NCBI RefSeq assembly: GCF_910592395.1 | Contig: NC_088319.1 | Span: 16,990,001-17,050,000 of the forward strand | Source: Lineus longissimus | Lineage: Eukaryota; Nemertea; Pilidiophora; Heteronemertea; Lineidae | Length of the DNA stretch: 60,000 nt | Direction: 5' to 3' | Shown here: positions 12,796 to 24,596 of the stretch, in pieces | How positions within the stretch are numbered: position 1 is the stretch's first letter | How the letters are laid out: each line of letters begins with the position of its first letter | Notes under the pieces: model-generated | Told to the model about the DNA's origin: nothing | Database searches by the model: none | The model's input: the letters and a program-made list of their open reading frames with translations, nothing else | Translations under genes and position numbers: made by a program

Positions 12796-14707
12796 GGATT
12801 TAAGCCAGCCATTAACTTCTGCCTCGGATCTACCTCTACCAAGCGTTAAGCGTATGCCCAAATTCAGCTACGTTATTGAACAATCATGTACATCCTTAGA
12901 TGAGCCAATGGGTGTACATCGGACGTTATGAGAGGAACCAAACTGAAGAAAAACGCTTTATTTTGAACCAAGAGATATGAGCACAGATATAGTCGAAAGC
13001 AGTTGACCAGTATTAACCTTGTTGCTCAGATGAAGAGGAAAAACGCCGTGAACGAAGTTTGTGTAGAGGTATAAAGATATATTCCGTACAGCCACTACGT
13101 ATCTGATTGGTGCAGAATTCGGCTGAAGCATCTTAATGTTTTTTTCAAAAGGTCTCTGCTTTGTCTGTTATCCCGTCGTTTGTATTGATTGATCGTGTTC
13201 GCATATTGAATTACCTTGAATCGGACAGTGCACTCTCGGCCACCTCAGCTCCGCTACCAGAAAAACGAGTGTGTCTTTCCTATCGCCGTGCGATCTTCTC
13301 GTCAACAAGTTATCGTATATTCCAATGATATAGTAAAGAATCAAGTACCTCTCACTCTGACCTTTGGCCCGATATGAAAGTGACGAAATGTGGCTTCAGT
13401 AAGGTAGGAGGAATTAAATGCTTTCTTCGTACTTGCCCAATTTGCTCGATAAATGGAATGAAGAAGTTGATTCAAGGCAAAGGCATGGTCTCCGGTTGGA
13501 TCTCCCGTAAATATGGAAGGGACGATCTACCAGACTGAGCGGTCGTTTAATTTGAAATTTGCACCATCGAACTTAGAATAGGTGCTGATATTTACAAGCA
13601 AACGAAGCTTATTATCACACCCTGAGTATGACCGGAATAGATAGCCCGCGGTGCCACCCTCACAAACATGCCTGTCATCTGAGACTTATTGGTCCTAAGA
13701 GGCAGTCTCCCGGGGGCAGGTGGCTCGTTTGAAGTTTGATCGATCTGTAATGGCGGAGCTGTGACTGCTCATCATGACACTAGCGGTGAAGCAAGGCGAA
13801 CGATCCTGTGGTGTCCTGTTAAGGTCAAATGAAGGAAATCGTGAAGTTCATTAGGTTATTCCAGCAGAGGCTATCACGAATAAGGAATTAAAGTTATGTG
13901 CGTCATGACATTTGCTCAGTACAGAAGGAAGCGTTTCGTTTTGGCACCACTGAGGAGAATGTCAAGTTGCAGGGGAACCCAGACTTTGGAGACTTGAGAC
14001 CATCGTGTTCGTGTCGAGAGAGACTCTGACCTTTGTTACCAAATAGAGCAATGGAGCATCCTCTTTAATGTGAGGACCGGACTGCTAGCTAATGTTTTGT
14101 GCAAAGTCATGTGATCACTACCTTAATCATCTGTCGGATCTTGAACGGAGTTTGAACAACATGGTAGGACTGACTGTATGATGTCGATTTTGCTGATGTG
14201 TAATACCTATTAATGGATATTCCCACCAAAAAGTCGCATTGCCGAAAAGCACCATGAGACGGAACTCGGCCAGACGATCTATTAAACCACTGCTATTGGA
14301 TTCACACTGGGGGTTCAAGAGTGTTGGTTGACTATTGACGGGGAGACAATGGAGCGGGGGTTGTTGCATCCGGAACCGAGCCATACTTGTTAAAAAAGTG
14401 AAATGTTAAGATTGGTAAAAATGTGAGTGGAATAGACGTCAATGCGGACTGCATTATCTCAACGTCGGCCCTTAGGCAATTGACGTAGAGAATCTCTATA
14501 ATTAGTTCAATGAGGACGGCATTTTTCTGCATGTTAGAGTTTGGCCTATGTGCGCCCAAGGGTCCAGACCCAAATAAAACCTGCGAGTATATTAGACCAT
14601 ACCCCGAGACTATCAATCACGACAACAAACGGGGCGGTGAACTGTCAAAACATAAAGTCAGCACAGGCGACTTGAGAGCCCCATTATTACATTTAGCACT
14701 CAAGATA
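12796..14707. other. No recognisable gene
   Basis: About 1.3 kb (12796-14126) has no open frame above 60 codons. The minus frames at 14127-14384 and 14332-14616 have no recognisable domain. They lie downstream, on the minus strand, of the motif cluster at 14708-14780. Confidence 0.45.
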
Positions 14708-14780
14708 AAGATGGCGGCCTGCCATGATATTGACATCATGGGCCAATGAACATACGGCATGTGACGTGGCCATAACGTCA
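14708..14780. promoter_or_regulatory. YY1/CCAAT/CRE-type motif cluster
   Basis: Within 73 bp lie AAGATGGCGGC (14708-14718, a full YY1-type core, reverse complement GCCGCCATCTT), CCAAT (14743-14747), and inverted CRE halves TGACGT (14762-14767) and ACGTCA (14775-14780). Read on the minus strand the order is CRE-like, inverted CCAAT, then GCCGCCATCTT, a common arrangement around animal transcription starts. The ATG in the + strand YY1 core opens only a 12-codon frame. No first exon could be identified on either strand. Confidence 0.3.
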
Positions 14781-16376
14781 TACTTCTATTTGAAGATACG
14801 CTACGCTGGAATGCGACCCAAAACACCTGTTAAGACCTCTGAGTGTTGTTGAGATATTTGGCACCATGCTAGTCTTGCTTGGGTGGGTTTTGCGTGTCTA
14901 CTGACAGACCTGATGGGATCTTGAGCACGGAGACGCATAACTATGTCATGTTATTTCACCTCAAAAGGCACAGAATGAAACATTGCATATGGAAGAATGC
15001 GACTACACTTTACTATCGTTGAATAGTGCATCTACATTCTCGATGCGGGTCAGTGCTGAGATTTTGTTTTACTCTTTCCATATTCAGAACCCTCAACGTG
15101 ATATTTCGGACGATCGGCTTTTTACTAAGTACAAGATGAGTTGTGTTGGTTGAAAAACAAAATCATTGGAGAATGAAAAAAATACAAAATAAGAAGCGAC
15201 AGTCAACAAGCGCCGAAGTAAGAGACTTAAGCGACCTCTCAACAAGCTGTAGAAGGGAAAACCAACCATATCCTCTCCAACGCTTTGATTCAGTGTGACT
15301 AAAGAACACACAGTTCCTCTTCCCAATTGGAAATAAAAGAAGGATGAGAAGGCTGAGTTGGTATGCAAACAATGCCGAGAGCTATGCGTTTTGCAACAGT
15401 TCTGAAGATATGACTGAAAACGTTACAATAAAACGAGGCGCAATTATTCTTCCTTTTATCAACTTACTTCCAAACCCATAAACCAATACTTGTTGTCTGA
15501 TTAGACCAAGCCACAGTCCCACTTTGCACCCACGTAGATGCTGAATGTAGCCGACAAGTTCAATGGCTGGAGCATTGTTGAAACCATCACATTTACTTGG
15601 CAACTGAATCACGTTTGTTTCCACTAGACCTTATTGCCACATTCTACTCAATTTGTTGCGAAGTCACCTGGGTCTAATCATGCAACCGCCACCCCCGCCA
15701 TTAAAGACATTTAGCTGTTGTGGTCGTTTTAGCTTCAGTGGTTTGGGGACCGTTTCCAGTGTTACCGATCTGCGGAGGTCGACCATTGTCTCCCATGTCT
15801 CTTTCCTCGGCCGGGTTGTTCAAAATCGCGTTTGCTTTAACGGTGTCGTTTTGCTAACGAGAACTCAAATAGGATTAACTGGGCGAGATAACGTCGTTAA
15901 GGATTCACCGTGAGGAGTAATGTGAAAACTTGCCTTTGAACATCCGGATCCTGGCGGGTTAGCTCTAGCATGTTATTAATATTCTCTTGCCCATCTTACA
16001 ATACAGCCTACGAAATAGATAGATACATACGCAGACCACATCTACTTGCCTGGAAGTTGATTTGATCATGGCCGCAGTGGAATCAGTTCATAATTTAATC
16101 ACACGTGCTTATAACATTACCACTCCCACTCCAACCGTCTGGTCGCCTTTGACCTACCCCAGTACCTATTAATCAAAGGTAGCCAAGGACTGGGTAAGCG
16201 GATTTCAGTGGAATTTACTTAAGGGACGCAAATAACCACACACATTCAAGCCATAAGCACCTTCTTAAGACTAAATGTACAACCTTCTGTCAGATACGGA
16301 TTCAACTGAATTCCGGTTGAGCAAGTGGAAACATGAGAATACTCTAGAAAGTAGTTATTTTTTTACTAAACATTTA
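14781..16376. other. No recognisable gene
   Basis: Two overlapping minus frames (15093-15372) and a + frame (15653-15913) are short and unrecognised. Upstream of the latter is a C-rich stretch near 15684-15700. No repeat stands out. Confidence 0.45.
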
Positions 16377-16395
16377 GGGGGTGGGCGGGGGGGGG
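16377..16395 (+). repeat. G-rich run, possible G-quadruplex
   Basis: G5-T-G3-C-G9 meets the four-run G3+ criterion with single-base loops. It could fold as a quadruplex but may be just a decayed homopolymer. Confidence 0.6.
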
Positions 16396-18281
16396 TTAAA
16401 GCCAACTAAGTCGTTGGATAGTCATGATTTTTGCTCTATGAATTCGAAGCCAGCAATTTATTTAAGGATGTCCTAACCAAACCACCAAGTTTTTCACCAA
16501 TGTTTTTGTTGGTACAATGTTGTGCCATGGTCTACAAAATGTCTTTGTCAATGGGAAGTTAGTTATGCGAAATGCATCAACGAGAATAAAATAACTTAAA
16601 GAACGTTTCGCTCGGAGCTATATGAACGTTTCAATGGAAATAGCCATAAGGTATGCACAGTGTGCCACGCAAATTAGTGTTTTATCATCTTGATAAACAA
16701 ACCATGAAGACGAATCTGCCGGTGAATGGAGATGGTAAATATGTTTTCCCAACAAGTTGTCTCCAAACCTTGTAGGACATGAAATGACTGACACGTTAAA
16801 TGCGGATCCCAAGTAGTGTCCGCCGGTAGTTCTGCGGCGCTCTACCTGGGTGGTTGTCGTTCAATTTCCTTAGCCGTAGATGAAGTTGGAGACAACGAGG
16901 GCCCTGTAGATTTTGCCTTCCCTGATGAGTTCCACTGAATTATCGAGTTGAGGGCTAGACGGCAACGAGAACATTATCAAGTTCAACAATTTTGAGCGAT
17001 GTGATGTAATGTGGAAGGAGGAGATTCATCCTCTTTCACGAGAATGTGCTCCTATTGGGAGTTGAACCAAGCATTTACGGAGGATTCGGGAACTTCGAAC
17101 TTCTGTTTCTCCACTGGCCAATTTGACAACATAATCATATACTTGAAGGGAACATAGGGACCACAATCGAGGAAAATTCTACCAGACATAAGATGGATAC
17201 ATGATATCTCGCATCTGAAATTAATTTGTATTCCTAAAAACCTACAGGTTTCAGCAAACCAGTCCATCCGGAAGCTTTATACGATCCTTTTGAAAAATGG
17301 GTGATGAAACGAACCACGCACATCTCACTGACCTGACGTCGAGCACGAACTGTGGGAGAGTGTTCTGGGAAAATAAGAGACACTGCACAATTATCACTGA
17401 TCTTGTTAAATCAAGGTGATTGAAACATATATTCCAGTTTCCATATTACTATTCAGTATCCTAGAGCAAAGTGTTATGAAATCGGTTTAAGAATCCCAAA
17501 ATACGAACCTGTCAGGACGCTCTCCGATTGCAATACATGTGTAAGTTGTCCTTTTCTGATTTCACGGCTTCTTATAAGTTTTGAAAACGCATGCGGTTAT
17601 TTCGTGACGCAAGGCTTAGTATTAGAGGCAAGACCAATCCTATGCACCTATGCCTAATGCCTATACGCATATGTTAATGATCAAGTCAATGAATAGGCAT
17701 CCGTTGGTTTGAATGAATCATTCTTATTGTGTAAGCCATTAAAGTCTGATGACGTCCAGCCTCCTGTCTTGAAAAAGGCACAGGCAACGGGTAGAAATTA
17801 ACAAAGGACAAGAAAGGAAAAACTGTTCCATGCGAAGCAACCACACCTTAAGGGGAAATAGACAAATATTCCTTCTCCCTCCCACACCTCGCAAACAAAG
17901 GCTTTCGTAGCGCGGTAAAAGTTCCTAGGCAAATTTTTCCGTTCTTCGAACTCGAGGTTGAAATGGTGAATTACAAAGGCGTGATATGATCACCGGGATG
18001 TGCCTTCAGGGTGATGGAAAAACGGGATCCCTGACTGCAGTAGATAAAGGCCCATTTGTTTGATTAGTTTGTTTTCTTGGTTAAGAGAACGACTTGACGT
18101 GTACAGTTGCCGCTTGCTGTGTACACAGCCATCTTACACGGGATGGTTCGCATGCTATAGAACCCTTGGTGATATTAAGTTTGTCGCAAATCATCAATAA
18201 AACATTCTATCACCGAATGAATGGTTCGACTAATTGATGGAGTGCAGGGCAAAACAGCAATATAGCAAATTAGCTGCTCTC
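16396..18281. other. No recognisable gene
   Basis: Minus frames at 16618-16812 and 17052-17267 are short and lack recognisable domains. About 1 kb after 17267 is closed in all frames. Confidence 0.45.
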
Positions 18282-18306
18282 GTTACCTCCAGTTTAAACT
18301 GGTAAC
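18282..18306. repeat. Near-perfect palindrome
   Basis: GTTACC and GGTAAC flank an inner AGTTTAAACT palindrome, giving 11 bp arms once a 3-base TCC bulge on the left side is allowed. The core CCAGTTTAAACTGG is itself a perfect 14 bp palindrome. Confidence 0.7.
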
Positions 18307-18404
18307 CCAAAAAGATGGAAAACTGTGCTAAAGATAATGTTACCTTCGCCTTGATATACAGTTCCATCTAACGGTATCAGACCTCCAGGATTTTTCTATT
18401 TTAG

Positions 18405-18616
18405 CAAAGCAAAGACCTCTGTACCGGAATTGTAACCCTTACCAGGAACTCGCCAAAATAGACACTGACGAATCAATTGGCGCCATGGGAGTAACCACGC
18501 TTTGCTCTGAATGCTTTGTTCAAACTGGTCATCGCGCTTGTAAAGACCAACCATCACACCATGCTATAAAAACATCATTATTAGCAGTATTTGTCTTCGG
18601 TTCGTGCTGGCTGTGA
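18405..18616 (+). CDS. Candidate exon, Cys/His-rich
   Basis: A pyrimidine-rich tract ending in TATTTTAG (AG at 18403-18404) is a good splice-acceptor match. From it a frame stays open to TGA at 18614. The product holds a C-x2-C-x6-H-x2-C-x6-H-H cluster (core CSECFVQTGHRACKDQPSHH) after a CNPYQELAKIDTDES stretch. The spacing suggests a zinc-binding module but does not fit the C1, B-box or UBR patterns I know. No convincing donor is seen; a GTAAAG inside the cluster (18540-18545) would cut it. It is a modest candidate for one exon, and chance is possible. Confidence 0.17.
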
Positions 18617-21600
18617 CAACATTTGGAGACAACTGTATAAGTGTCCGCGGTTGTTCTAAAGAGTTATATTACGTTAACTCAGTCATGTGGATTACTGAAC
18701 GAGATAATGCCAGGTTAAATTTAACACTAAGTAAGTGTAAACCTTTTCGAACAAGCAGGCCCGGGTCTGAAGGACTTCAAATGTGGGTGCAATGGAAATC
18801 TATGTCTTAACATGTAAAATATTTTCCTAGGTAAAATTTTCTCATAACCGAATCACTGCAATTTGGCACTGCCTGCTACCAAAGGATATCACCACTTCCC
18901 GACCCCGATAACATTGAATTCATGCATTTGTGAACCATTGCGTAGTTTTGCACCAAACATAAGTGTCGTAGCTCAGCATGATGTCGCATTTTCCTAGTAC
19001 AACCAACACCTCTCCATACTTTTGACTTTACGTACTTCATGAAAAAAGTCTACCCCAACATTTGCTGGTTGTCTGCCGGTTACTTTAGGACCAGTCAAGC
19101 GCCGCGAGGAATCAAAAGCAGTATTAGACATATAGTATAACGCACAGAGATATGAAAGGATACCTCACATTTAAAACTGTAAACGTCCTCTTGACATATT
19201 TGAAATCAGTTTAAGTCAGAGAAAGCATGGTCTTTTGCCTTTTTGTGCACATATCACTTTTCGACTTGCTTATAATGAGTGACCTTTTGGCAATCGAGTG
19301 TGAATCTGTAAGGTGACAATAAAGAGATCAGCCGAGCTGACATGTTTTTGTGAAGGGTTGCTCTGTGATCTTTCATTCCTTGATTGACTCTCACCTGACG
19401 TTTACATGTGTTAGATACCGAGGCTATTCATCGTGTAAGCCGTGGCCACCAATGTCTGTGCTATAGAAAGTCACTATGTTAAAACTCACAAAGGTGAGAA
19501 GTTGTGAGAAAATCTATTTGAAATGTGTTAAATAATAAGTATCCGAAGGATCGTTTCGATTTGATCCAAACGTGAATTGCAGTTCTTCATCATCTATTAT
19601 GACGTACACTGGCTTGTTTTGAGACAATCAACAGTAACCTAGTATTCTGGGACCCCTTGAATTTGAATTCTAAGGCAATCACAGTTGATTTGCCTGGGAG
19701 AGACATTATGTTGTTCTGAAAGGGACAAAGTCACTTCGACAAACAACTTATAGAGAATTATGGAAGCCTATGTAGAATGGTGATTAATTGCCAATTTTGT
19801 AACTATTGAGTTTGAGTTGGTAACATACCATATCTATGTAGCCATCTTCAGGTCTGGTGAAGAAACCACAAACAAATGTAAGTTCCTGAAAACCAGTGTT
19901 GAGCATTGGATTTGGCTGGCCTAAAGCATTTTCCATTGGCCATATTTCAGTTTTTACCGCATTTGACCATCTTCTTGCCATTGGCATCTTCAGTTTGTTT
20001 TTGTGCCATGTAAGTTCTGGTGACCGATAACCTTAATCCCATAGATCTCACGGAATGTGTGAGAAATACTTCTCATTGTAGCCGACCAGCTAATTTACTA
20101 TTTAACTTAACAGATAAGTCAGCTGAGAGCGATATAATAAATAGTGTACGGGTATTTTGTACATTGAATTGAAAATAGAAGAGGTAGAAAAAACAAATTC
20201 CAGTGCGAGCATAACTTGTTTTGTTTAGCTCGACTTCCCGCGGAGGGTTTTTATACTTGTTATACATTTAAAGTTGAGAATCGTTTATACTCTACTGTCT
20301 CATGTGTTAAGAACTTTTGTGAAGACCTTTCATATACATTTCTATCGGTTTTTATTTGGCGTTCGGACGCACTTTGAGATAATGCATTTAAACTTTCGTA
20401 TGTAAACGGCAAAGCTATACTGTTTAGCTTTTGCACTGTACCACTGTTTCGGTTTCTTTTAAGGTTTACGTCCTCAGCGGGTGATCTCTTTGAAGGAATG
20501 TCCTAAAGGGACATTTTCACATGTGCCATTACCATTTGAGACTAGACCGAAAACAAAGACGTCAGGCATGCTTCCCCCCATCTGACATATACTTCGCCAA
20601 TGTGCACTAAAGATTGAATCAGCAGTAACGACAGCTTGTACTCATCCGGATATCACATCGGCATGAAATTTTCAAAATTTTGTCAAATACAATGAGATGC
20701 ATTAGTAACGAAATGTGGCGGCAATAGTTACCGGTCCAAAACAGTCCAGAAGTTTTGTGGATGTAATTGGCATGGAGTAGAGATTATAGTGAGTTAGACC
20801 TGGAACTGTGTTCCTCAGGGTTCAAACCAACTTCGCACAAAAAGTTCTTCGTTGAACACTAAAGCAACAGATCTAGAACATTGCAACTCAAATCAACAGC
20901 AGGGGAAAGTCACACTGGGTAGCTAACCCTGAATGCAACTGAACTGATAAGCGGCTACCAAATGATTGACAGAGAATACATTTTATATCCCCTGTATGTC
21001 GAATAATCTCGATTCGGTGATCGATTCGTTCGACACGAAGCGAGTGTCATTTATTCATTCATGTCTAACGTAATGTAACCCAAACCAACGTTACTTTTAT
21101 TCTCAAAAATGAAAATGTTTTTCATAAATTATGAATAAAGCGCTAGCCCTGACTGGTCAACACCCAGACTATGGCCTAATTGTTAATTTCAAATTAAATA
21201 TGTGCACAACCCGAGCGGCTTTCAGTACAGGCATACCCCCAATCATCTCTCCACAAAGGTAAACCAGTCCTTCCGGTGCGGAAAGACGATGTAAATAAAA
21301 TCCAAATACATCTCTTTTCAAGTGTACACACTTTCCTTTTGAGGCTAAAAAGAGGTAAACACACTCTCTAAAAGATTCACCACTTGTCAACACTTTCATT
21401 TGACGGCTTAAGGACGGTAAATATTCCCTTAGAGACTCAAATATTGGTCAATTGCTTCACCTTCAGAACTCAACGATATCCCTGCTTCCGAAAGACAAGA
21501 TTCCTCCTTCAAATGGGAAGTCGATCCTTCGACAATAGGATTACTTTCCTATGTGCGGTCTATCCTTTGTATTTCAATATTGTTTGCAGTATATTACAGA

Positions 21601-22505
21601 CTGAAGAGGTAGGCTCACTATGGGTCAAGTGGCCTGTTCGAGACGCCGACCGTCATGTAATTCTAACTGCTACACACTCCGGGACAAATATATGAATTGA
21701 TGACGGGGTTTGCTTGTTCCGACATGAGCAGCAGGTCCGCTTGTGAATGTCCTCGTGAAGGATGCTCCCGGAACTAAGTTTCTCCAACTCAAATATGGAG
21801 ATCCTGCTGGAACTCATACAGGTCCTGGCGTAACTGGCATGTCTGGCGCACCCCGCCCCGACAACAACGCAACTCTATCATCAAAAGAACCTGACCAAAC
21901 CTAGTTTGGGAATCGAGAACCACAATTTTTACGGTTGCAAGCATCTGTGCCGCCCATATCCGGATATATGCTAAATATAAATTTGAGAATTTCCAACCGC
22001 ACCTGTCGATCGGGATTGGCACGACCCTGGCGTTCCCTCATACTCGTATGAATATAGTAGGCGGTGTGGTAATAAATGTCACTGGTAATAATCACCTAAT
22101 AAACGAAGTATCAATTATTCATAAAATATCCATGAAAAGGACAACGGTGACTTATTAAGTTTCCTGTCAGAAAAATGGCATGTAATGTCTACGGGACTTG
22201 TGTAGTAGCGTCAGTGCCATCCGGGGTGAACCTTTAAGAGGAGAAGCTATACTTCTTGGGGTCAGTTTGATATTATCAGAATGCTAGCAATAAAAGCTCT
22301 CGGCACACCTGACTGAGTCAAAGAAGTCAAGAAATTCCTATGGCACGACTCAAGTAACCTTCTGATCTGTCATTGTCTGTACACTTTCTGAGATCTTATC
22401 TTAACTGTTAAGAATGAAACATATTTCATAGTCGAGGAGTATCATATCTTTCGTACTGTTGGTTAGAGCACATGGGTTAATGTCAGCGAGATCATGTCGC
22501 AAATA
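18617..22505. other. No recognisable gene
   Basis: Short frames lie on both strands. The most protein-like is minus 21399-21169 (76 codons with a true ATG, containing HLKRDVFGFYLHRLSAPEG), which I cannot assign. About 970 bases (18811-19783) hold no frame above 60 codons. No tandem or inverted repeat of note was seen. Confidence 0.4.
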
Positions 22506-22532
22506 GGACAAAGCCGCAACCAGGAGACCAGG
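22506..22532 (+). repeat. Dispersed repeat fragment, copy 1
   Basis: GGACAAAGCCGCAACCAGGA plus the next seven bases match 52635-52661 at 25 of 27 positions. Similarity fades on both sides on the forward strand. A short reverse match (ATGAGCCCGC near 52680 against the complement at about 22607) hints that more of the same family is rearranged nearby. Confidence 0.5.
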
Positions 22533-23011
22533 TTAAGACAATTCCAATGGTGGTGAAGTCTTCACGTGGTTTATGTGGGCATTGCTCACCCAATTGGAAG
22601 GTTTGAGCGGGCTCATCCCTGTTGTTACCTAGCGCTGATAGAAATATTTGTATTATTTGATTAAGGGTTTCTCTTCATCTCTCAAAATTTAAATCTTCTC
22701 AGTTACACTTTGAAAATTATTGTAATTTCAAAGGAGGAACTAACGATATTTGTTGGTGATCTAGTGCATATCGCTGATCTTCTTCGGAAGCTTAGTAAAG
22801 GATAGATTTCTGAATCTAAACCACTTTACCATATCCGTCCAAGATGCGATAGAAAATGTTAATTTGCCCCTCGAATGAGAGTTATTTAGTACGAAGCAAT
22901 ATGACGGATTTCGGCTCCTTTTATTGAGAAATGTTTAATAATGGTATTACTTGTTACTAGTTTGGTGTGTGTGTGTGTCTTGATCTAAACGGATATCTGC
23001 GGAGTATCTGG
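22533..23011. other. No gene; short GT microsatellite
   Basis: A (GT)7-8 run lies at about 22963-22978. The rest is AT-rich without features. Confidence 0.5.
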
Positions 23012-23160
23012 TGCAGTTGCATTCGTTGAACTGTAATGTTCTAGATGACGAACTGTACTAAAAACAACTCCATAATAATCCCATAACCGTCTCTTTACTG
23101 TTGCTGTAGATAAAACTGACACTGATGCAGTTGCATTTGTTGTACGGTTATGTTCTGGAT
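23012..23160 (+). repeat. Spaced direct duplication
   Basis: A 35 bp segment at 23012-23046 recurs at 23126-23160, an offset of 114 bp, with about five or six mismatches. Both begin TGCAGTTGCATT and end GTTCTRGAT. It is an old duplication with no open frame through it. Confidence 0.6.
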
Positions 23161-24538
23161 AATAAATCGAGTGAAATCTTCGAACAGTGAAAGGTGTTGG
23201 ATACTAAATTGTTTGATTGTACTTTTTTTTATGTTTTTTACAGTCATATTCAAAGCATAACTTTGGCAGTCCGTTTCAATCGGTACTTTTTCGCACAAGC
23301 CCAACCTTAGGAACTTCGAAGCATAATTAATGGAAATGTTGTACATTATCGATCACGTACCTGTTTAACCCATGCGATGGGTGGGGTTCGCCGCATGTCT
23401 TCTAAGCCAGCAAGAAGGGTAAGACCTTCGACCGGACAACCCCGGATCCAGTCCGAATTGTATCAGGACCAAGACCGTATCAGTCATTGACAAACAAACA
23501 CTGAAGGACACAGTTAAACAAAAGATTGACACTGCGACAGTGATAACATCTAATAATTTCACTTAACATCCATTTTATATAATCCACAAAATATCCCTTT
23601 CTGTGTTAATTTGAACACACGAGATGAATACTCCGAACTTGACCGGTGCAAAACCCAAAATGGTGTGCACAATGTGAATTTGAAAGCTGTTATCCGATTG
23701 GATAGCCACGATGATGATGCGCTTGCATATTGGCCAAATTTGACAGAAATAGTTATAAAATCGATTTAAATCTCAAAGGCCCTGCTATTTTCCGTTTATA
23801 CTGTTGGACAGACACCTGATTGAGACCTGTTCGTTAGTACTCTTGTTGGCGATATATAGGTCATTTATTCAAAGTGAAATAGTTCAATATGCGTACACAC
23901 TTTTCGAGTGTAACTATGTATGCCTAACTAAGCGTGTTCTACCAATAATGAACGCTATGCACGCTTGATTTGAACTCTTCAAAATTGTTATCATCATTTT
24001 CTCAAACCCATTACAGGAACTGACAATAAGCGTTGAAGTCGAACAGTGAAATATTAAAATGCACAAAATGTCTATTTTGCTGATTCGACAATGGGCTTTG
24101 AAATAATTTTGCCAGGTTAAAGAATGCTTAAACGCTGTAATGTGTGAGTGTTTACCAGGGGGCCTGGTTTCAATTAGGATACTAAAATGAGGACTATCAT
24201 GCTTGGTGAGCATATTCTAGACTTTAAATGAAAATTGTGTTCACTTTGGTGGCTATTCAAGCACGTGTTGCGGCCGGTTCAGATTGGTTTGAGGCAATGA
24301 TTTAGACAGACATGACAGAGGTTGGTTCGTCCCCCTCTCACAGCAAAGCGGTCGGGGAGCAAACTGGTCCTCAGGAGTCGACGTTGTCCACTCCCTCGTG
24401 AAAGTACAGGTCTATACAAGATGCGATCAGCGTTTCGATTGAAAGGACTGCCAGTGTGCTCGTTGTTCGAATGACAGCGGATAAGGCTTGCTCAAATAAG
24501 TCTTGTTATATGCTGAACTCAACTTCTCTTTTGTATAA
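23161..24538. other. No recognisable gene; one CTCF-like core
   Basis: Three short minus frames (23095-23346, 23365-23562, 23914-24213) have no domain. At 24154-24163 ACCAGGGGGC matches the central CTCF core and sits in a small palindrome, CCAGG-GGG-CCTGG. Confidence 0.4.
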
Positions 24539-24596
24539 ATCCCCTCCCCAAACTGCCCTCATCTCACATCCCCTCCCCAAACTGCCCTCATCTCAC
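24539..24596 (+). repeat. 29 bp tandem duplication
   Basis: Two exact adjacent copies of a 29 bp C-rich unit begin at 24539 and 24568 (starting ATCCCCTCCCCAAACTGCCC). Perfect identity suggests a recent duplication. Confidence 0.9.

Noticed and set aside
16618-16812. YQDD in a minus frame, recalling the reverse-transcriptase active site
   Set aside because: The residues around it do not fit a reverse transcriptase, the frame is only 64 codons, and no other RT motif is nearby.
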